The notes under the pieces: generated by a model
Told to the model about the DNA's origin: nothing
Databases searched by the model: none
What the model saw: only the letters and a program-made list of their open reading frames with translations
Part shown: piece after piece, positions 57,782-64,000 of the stretch
How the letters are laid out: each line of letters begins with the position of its first letter
Position numbering within the stretch: position 1 is the stretch's first letter
Position numbers and translations under genes: made by a program
Origin: Isoetes taiwanensis
Lineage: Eukaryota; Streptophyta; Lycopodiopsida; Isoetales; Isoetaceae
NCBI GenBank assembly: GCA_021234155.1
Contig: JAJEKV010000003.1
Coordinates: 15,856,386 to 15,920,385 of the forward strand
Direction: 5' to 3'
Length of the DNA: 64,000 nt

Positions 57782-59715
57782 TGTTGACCCTCAACCTAGC
57801 TTCAAAGGTCAACCACAATGAGCCAACTTGAGTTGGGACCCAAGTTGGGGTTAGGACCTCCAGATCACTTAAGGTGATCAGTCTTTGCAAGATAAATCTG
57901 CTTAAGAATAAAAAAACTCAGAATTTCATACCTTTCCCATTTCTAGAAAATGGGACCTTGACTCAAATTGATATAGCAGTCGATAATGGATTGGGTCTTT
58001 CGGTCAGATGCTTTAAACTGACACAAAAAAGTCATAGGAATCCAATGGTGCAGTTCTTGACCAAGTCAGATCATAATCCTGAGAGATATTCAAGCTTAAA
58101 GTGGGGTAAAAAATTGGTCAATAGAGGTCAAACTGGAAAACAGTGATAAGAAAAAAGGATCTGGAGCTTTTGATCATCTTTTTGAGAATTTCCAAAGCCA
58201 ATATGTCACAAGGGCGGTAAAGAATGAAAGCATGAGATCAGATCTCCATTTAGATGCTCAGAAGTATTTTTTGTACTCAGATTTGGCAAAAATACAGTCA
58301 AGAACAGTCAAAACAGAATGCAAGATTTTTTAACTTGAGTTGTGTGTGATATTTTTTTATTTTCTCAAAGCCTATAGGTCTCAGATATCTCAAGGATTGA
58401 TGGCAACTGGACCAAAAGCAATTGAAAGCATAGGGGGATTTACTGTAGGATTTTTTGAAAGACAAAATTGGTAAGGATCATATCAGAGAGAACTTTTTCA
58501 ACTTGGCAACAAGTTTTCATTGATGTGAAGATAAATAAGTCACAACAGTAATGAATAATAGTGTTTCAACACTTCAAATGCTGGAAAATATCAATCTCAG
58601 GTCGTAAAATAATTTTAGAGGATAATATCAATCAAATTTTTGCAAATCTAATCGAGGAGTGCTCAGAGACTTCAAGAATCCTTCAGGTCATGCTTAGCAT
58701 TGATCAATGTCAGATTTGAGCGCTTCTGGGCCTTCAAAAGAGTATTTTTGTCGAATCCCATGTATATAGCTTAGTTTTCAAATTATTTCTCAATCTTAGC
58801 CTTGATTTATGGGTTCATTTGATTCTTAGAGGGCGGGTAGGAATAGGTAGGTTGCGAGGTCAATGGAGCCAAATCCGGCTTGATTCGAGCTGGAAACTCA
58901 GTTTTAAGGTTCTCGACCATATTTTTCGTGGAAATTGCGCGATATGGTTCCCGTATTTTTGAGGGTATATCCCCAGAATATGCTGTATTTGGGCATTTTG
59001 GAATCCTCGAGCATGGTTTTAAAGATCTTTCAAAAAAATAATCAAGGAATCCTTGGAGACTTTTGAGACCATGGGAATTTTACACACTTGGGAGGAAATC
59101 ATAGAATATTCTAGGGCATCTTTAGGTCTTAAGGTAGGGACATACCATGGGGACACGTGTATACATGAGAGCTCATAGGAAAAATGGGAAATGAACCATG
59201 GGGAAATGGAAGAACTATGAAGCAATGGTAGGGATGAAAAATGGGGTTAAGGATATTTGCAAGAAAAAGGAGTAATGATAAGGCCAACAATGGTATTTTA
59301 TGGCCATGAAAATGTGGACTTCAATGGTTAAACAAAGGGTGAATGGGAATGAGATATGAGTATGGAAATGGGGGAGAGAAGAAGGCAAGATTTGGTGCCA
59401 TGTATACAGGGGTCTTCCAAGCTCTTTAACTTCCAAACTTCAAAAGATGTCTTCCAAACTTCATAACCCAGATTCTTCTAGGGTATATTCTTGACTAAGC
59501 ATTTGACCTCAAATAAAGTACCTTTTATGCACTTTAAGCACTTGTTGACCTCTTATGAACTTTAAGCACTTGTTGACCTGGAAGGTAAGCATCCTTTGAT
59601 CTCCACATCAATGTTGACTACCAAACTCTTCCAAACTTTGACCTAATCTTCCGAAATGGCTTAACCTAGTTTAATGCATTGACCACAGTTAGTATGTTGC
59701 CCTTTGGGGGCAACA
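57782..59715 (-). repeat. Element C 5' LTR
   Basis: 1934 bp, perfect TGTTG...CAACA termini. Collinear with 51242-53182 with only scattered differences and short gaps. The match covers all of the non-coding frames inside it. Confidence 0.92.
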
Positions 59716-60510
59716 AAATGTTTCAAAAATGATGAAGTCAGAGTTTGGCTTGAATATGTTATGAGTTTAGGAGCTAACCCATGGGATGAATTAGTCAAGA
59801 AATTCTTGGCAAGGTTTGGTAAGCTGTTAGATCCTCAAGATTTGATCTTTGAACTACAAACCTTTCATATTAAAAATGGTGAGAGTGTACACTAATATGT
59901 GGGGAGATTTAATCTTTATCTTGTCAAGTGTCAAATCAATCAGATTCCAAACCATACTTTACATCTTGTAGCCTCTTTCATCAGAGGTCTGAGCAGTAGA
60001 CCAAGAGTACACAGGAAGATGCTCAAGACCCAAAAACAAGAAGGGTTTGATATAATACATAAGGCTTTTACTAAAGCCACTGAAATTGTAGATATGACTT
60101 ACCTACCTGATGATATGCACTCACCTCATGACCCTTTCTTTCCAGATTATGTACATGGAACCAGGACCTGTACTAGTTTATGCTGTTCAGAAAGAGAAGA
60201 AGAAATATAAAATGGAGGATGCTGAGGGTCCTGTAGCAGATGTGAGAGCTGAAATAACCAAAGTATCAGAGGCTCTAGTCGAGGTGACCAAACAACTCCA
60301 AGAGATGAAAAACTCTAGACCTGAGAAGAGAATTTATCCACCTTGTGCTCACTGTTCAAGAAACACTCATTCCTCTGATTACTGCTGGTATAGGCCTTGT
60401 ACAAAATGTGGTAAAAGAGGGCATTTTGGTAAGGAATGCCCTGTATGTGCATTTTGCAAAGCTGTAGGACATTATAAGGATAGGTGTAGTGTAAAAGAAT
60501 ATTTTGCTTA
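59716..60510 (+). pseudogene. Old Ty3/gypsy copy A: Gag with three zinc knuckles
   Basis: Continues the Gag frame broken at 51241 (FNK|CFKNDEVRVWLEYVM). It has DELVKKFLARFGKLLDPQDL, a stop near 59895, then FIRGLSSRPRVHRKM and a frame change near 60150. The last part has three tandem CCHC knuckles: CAHCSRNTHSSDYC, CTKCGKRGHFGKEC and CAFCKAVGHYKDRC, then SVKEYFA. Same family as element C but more decayed. Confidence 0.85.
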
Positions 60511-61260
60511 GCAAGAAAAATCTAAATCCAATGAGCAAAATGCTTCTATCAGATTTGTGCAGGAGATTGAAGAACATGAGGAAATTATGGCTGTGCATAC
60601 AAGAGGAATGAACAACGCAAAGGAGAAAGAGCCAGCACAGCCAATGAGGATGTCAAGCTGTGAGACGCAAAGAAATTCTCCTCCTCCTCCTCCTCCTCCT
60701 CCTCCTCAAAGATAAAGATAGTGAGGATTTTGAGTATTTGCTTAAGTATTCTAAAATCAGTGTTGACCTATTCACTCTTCTCAAGATAGCCCCATCCTAA
60801 AGGAAGAAGGTACTGAATTTGACCAAAGAAGATGAGTTTTCTCTAACCAATCATATTGAGGAGCACGTGCTGACTCAGGAAGATTATGACCTAGTGGCTT
60901 TCACTTGTATTGCCAGAATGGGCAAGAAAATCTTGACCAAGGTCCTATTAGATGGACCTCTGAATGTGATGCCCCACTATATTATGAGAATGTGTGGCCT
61001 TGAGATAGACAAGAAAGCTCCAATGGTTTTAAAATCCTTCTCAAACACAAAATTCAACCCTGTAGGAATAGTTAGCAATGTGCCAATTGATGTGGAAGGT
61101 ATTGTTTTGCAGCTAACTTTGTTGTGGTTGCTTTTGAAGGGATAGAAGAGAAATCAGATATTTATGATTTGCTTTTGGGAAGGAAGTGGTGTCTACAGTT
61201 GATGCCAGGCCTGTGTGTTCAAAAGGAGAATGCACTATCTCCAATGGTAAGAAAAGGGTA
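60511..61260 (+). pseudogene. Old Ty3/gypsy copy A: protease region
   Basis: Begins with a linker containing a (CCT)n run (about 60676-60708, poly-Pro). Next come SKISVDLFTLLKIAP and KVLLDG-PLNVMPHYIMRMCG (active-site loop shortened), then SFSNTKFNPVGI and IYDLLLGRKW. Frameshifts lie around 60720 and 61140. It passes directly into the family D linker at 61264. Confidence 0.75.
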
Positions 61261-61263
61261 ACA

Positions 61264-63120
61264 CTATAGTTAAAGGTGTTCCTGGCAAAACCTTCAACCT
61301 CAATGGTTAAGAACCTCCAGGTTGCTTGAGGCAACCACTCTGAGTGAAAAAGATCCAAGTAAAATGCTCAAACAATTGTCTAACTTAGCTTTCCCTGAAG
61401 GGTAAAAAGTCCGCCCCACAAGAAAGTTTGCTAGACTTTGATCATGATTCTTGCTTCCATGGCAGCACAAGACCTATGCGTATCTTGGGGCAAAAGTCAG
61501 AGAGGATCTGATAAGGGTAGATGGATCAAAGAAATGCTCCTGACCAAGTCAATTTTTGGTCAATATCCCTGGCATAGAGCAAAATTTCAAAACTCAATGC
61601 TGACTCTTCCTTTTTGAGATCTGATGCTTTTTCCTTCTCCAAAAATGTCTGCACTCAATGATCCTTGGTGGTCTTTGCAGGTAAAGATCTAATTTTTGGG
61701 ATTTTTTATTTTTTGAATGGCTGACTGTGATAAAGTATGAGCCGAAAATATGTTTTTTGCTAGTGAGAATGAATGCACATCTAGCTTTTTATGCAGTATC
61801 CATGCATGACATGACCATCTAATGACTCCAAGAACTTTTGTTGACTATTATTGACATGAGAGTGGATTTATGCTTCAATAATCCTAAGTATAAGCTCAGC
61901 TCTGTGGTGATAGTTCAGACAAACATTATGGCTAAGAAACACTTGTATTTTAGATATCTAAATGCAAAGCTAGAACTGCTCTGACCCTCGGGGTGAAATG
62001 CAACAGGGCAATAATGCAAGCACAATAATTTTGTCACCAGATTGTTAAGGAACGTTCACACTTTTGATAACAAGGCTCAGATTTTCATTTGAATCAGGTA
62101 CACATAGGCAAACAATAATAATCCCAAGCTCTAAGTCTTGGGCACAGGATCTAATAGGTATACAGTCAAGAAATTTGCATGAATTTGTCAATAATTCATG
62201 CTAATAGTCAAGTGTGGAAGGCAGAATCAAGCTCCAAAGATGCAAGCCGGTCCTTCTTCAAGGCAATCAATCACTTTTTCACCTCAAAGCCCTCCAAATT
62301 TCACTGAGCACAAAAGCCCCTTTCTAAGATTCCCCTGTTCTGTCTGGTTCTTGGCCAATTCGGATCAATTCTTTGTCCTTTAGCTTCTGATATGCTTTCT
62401 TGGTGTGGAGGCTCAAGGTATATAACGAATAATAAATCTATTATATTATTAATATTAACGTGTAATATCCACGTGGGCCTCGGTACCTCCACTGCCCCAC
62501 ACGCCCGGATGTTCCACGTGGCATGGGGAGATTGGCTAGAGAAAATAGGCTTGGGGGGTAGATAGGAAAAAAAAATTTGCACCATGATCTAAGGCTCGAT
62601 TCCCAAGAAACTCAATTTGAAGGCCAAGATGAACGATTTTTTCGATTTTCTTTTTTGCAAGGAGAATCTCTTAATATGCTCTAGAAGATACTAGAATCTT
62701 TTTTTGCAAATGAGCACTTTCAAATTTTGGCTTTAAAAATGGCATATGAGGAAGGTGACGTGGCATGTAGGCATGATGACTAGGCAAAGCAAGGGTGACA
62801 TGGCAAATAAGGATGGTGATGTGTCAAACAACTTGGCTTAGAATATTTTTTCTAGTCAAAATTTTGGGTGAGGTGGACATGATGTGTATGACATGTGGAT
62901 GATGATATGGAAGTGTTAATGATGATGTGGAATGATGATGTGTCATTCTTATGGATTCAAATATGTACTTTGAAGATTTTTTTTTTTGCAAAATTCAGAG
63001 TTTCAATATAGTGACACGTGTATGATATGACATAGCAAAAATGGGTGACATGTATGGTGACTTGGCCCCCTAGAGGTATTGTGATAGGTCAACTTAGGCA
63101 TAAATGCATAAAATTTGCTT
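61264..63120 (+). repeat. Family D unit, copy 2
   Basis: Starts with the protease-RT linker (KVFLAKPSTS in a shifted frame of VxGIPGKTFN). It continues with sequence collinear with the relic at 29952-32745, including GGTAGATAGGAAAAAAAA and the TGACATGGCAA-rich stretch. No coding capacity beyond the first 110 bp. Confidence 0.65.
61459..62330 (+). repeat. Direct repeat D', copy 1
   Basis: CACAAGACCTATGCGTATCT onward is repeated at 63140-64000 with about 1.68 kb offset. Shared blocks include AGTCTTGGGCAC and TGCAAGCCGGTCCTTCTTCA. Likely part of an LTR or a tandem D unit. Confidence 0.8.
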
Positions 63121-63139
63121 TTTCTAGGCAAAGTTGGCT

Positions 63140-64000
63140 GCACAAGACCTGTAAGTATCTTGGAACAAAAGTCAGAAAGACTTTGATAAGGGCAGATATG
63201 TCAAAGAAGCACTCCTGACCACGTCAATTTTTGGTCAATAACCCTGGCAGAGACCTAAATTTCAAAACTCGATGCTGGTGCTTTCTTTTTGGGATCTAAT
63301 GCTTTTGCCTTTTCCAAAAAAGTCTGCACACAATGTTCCTTGATGGTCTTTCAAGAAGAGGCCTATTTTTTGTGGGATTTTGAATTTTAGAATAGTTAAC
63401 TGTCACAAGGTATGAACAGAAGCGAAACTATGGTTTTGCTAGAGAGAATAAATGCACATTTTTATCTTTTTTATGCAGTGTTCATGCGCGCCATGACCAA
63501 CTAATGACTCTAAGAATTTTTTGTTGATTGTTGTTTGACCTAAGAGTGGATTTATGCTTCAATGACCCTAAGTATAGGCTCAGATCCGTGGTGATAGATC
63601 GAGCAAATATTATGGCTAACAAGTACTTGTATTCTAGATGCCCAATTGCAATGCTAGAACTGCCTTATGCCTCAGAATGAAATGCAGAGGGATAATAACG
63701 CAAGCACAATGAATTCTGTCACCAGATTGATAAGGAACACTCATAATCTTAATAACAAGGCTCGGATTTTCATTTGAATCAAGTACACACAGGCAAACAA
63801 TATTAATCCCAAGCTCTAAGTCTTGGGCACAAGATCAAATAGATACACAATCAAAGAATTCACATGAATTTGTCAGCAATTCAAGCTAAATATCAAGTGT
63901 GGAAGGTAGAATCAAGCTCCAAAGATGCAAGCCGGTCCTTCTTCAAGGTAATCAATCTCTTTTTCACCTCAAAGCCCTCAAATCTTCTCTGAGCACAAAA
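63140..64000 (+). repeat. Direct repeat D', copy 2 (cut by window end)
   Basis: Same as 61459-62330 with moderate divergence, running off the window at GAGCACAAAA. It implies a further family D unit beyond the right edge. Confidence 0.8.

Larger units (their letters stand above)
51242..59715 (-). mobile_element. Ty3/gypsy element C, complete ends, internally deleted
   Basis: Two ~1.93 kb LTRs, a tRNA-Gln primer site, gag-protease-RNase H-integrase on the minus strand, and a perfect 5 bp target duplication. The LTRs differ at few positions, so the insertion is relatively young. The whole RT and most of the RNase H are missing, and gag and integrase carry stops and shifts, so it could move only with help from another copy. 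Absence of a chromodomain suggests a non-chromovirus (Tat/Athila-side) lineage. Confidence 0.9.

Noticed and set aside
60676-60708. CCT microsatellite as a functional element
   Set aside because: It is a poly-proline codon run in the gypsy protease linker, where the related copy also has a Pro-rich segment.

Overview
The window looks like nuclear DNA of a land plant with a large, repeat-rich genome. A fern or another large-genome vascular plant is my best guess, but that is inference. The evidence is a six-exon FES1-type gene with one intron of about 3.2 kb, a eukaryotic copy of organellar-type ribosomal protein bL36, plant-style Ty3/gypsy polyproteins, and abundant LINE, hAT, MITE and SINE-like debris. 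There are no bacterial operons, no CRISPR array and no rRNA.

Real genes are few. At about 3.78 kb (+) is a small bL36 gene. At 23.2-29.1 kb (-) is a complete Hsp70 nucleotide-exchange factor of the FES1 family (367 codons, splice phases consistent throughout), with a near-perfect heat-shock-element pattern about 150 bp upstream of its ATG.

Layout. 0-2.1 kb: decayed LINE reverse transcriptase (-). 2.2-3.35 kb: dispersed repeat R1. 3.8-4.3 kb: bL36. 6.95-12.87 kb: a LINE scrap next to a second R1 copy, split by a 5.1 kb insertion that itself holds tandem repeats, a foldback element and a 255 bp MITE. 12.9-16.0 kb: A-rich, strand-asymmetric DNA with no gene. 17.9-18.65 kb: second LINE (-). 22.34-22.54 kb: copia-type LTR with an initiator-Met primer-binding site. 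23.2-29.3 kb: FES1 gene and promoter. 29.9-32.7 kb: relic of an LTR-element family that recurs at 61.3-64 kb. It was invaded by a 350 bp hAT MITE and a 2.9 kb hAT element, both with 8 bp target duplications. 37.1-61.3 kb: a nest of retroelements.

The nest can be read in order. An old Ty3/gypsy copy (RT end, RNase H, integrase, then gag-protease, all +) was cut by a solo LTR (40716-50268, duplication TGGAC). That LTR was opened by about 7.6 kb carrying a whole decayed threonine deaminase gene and three intact exons of an N-terminal protein methyltransferase gene. The old gag was also cut by a young complete-ended retrotransposon (51242-59715, duplication AAATG, tRNA-Gln primer site, no RT). 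Just upstream sits a 2.4 kb unit with 98%-like direct repeats around a 388-residue zinc-knuckle protein that I cannot assign to a known family.
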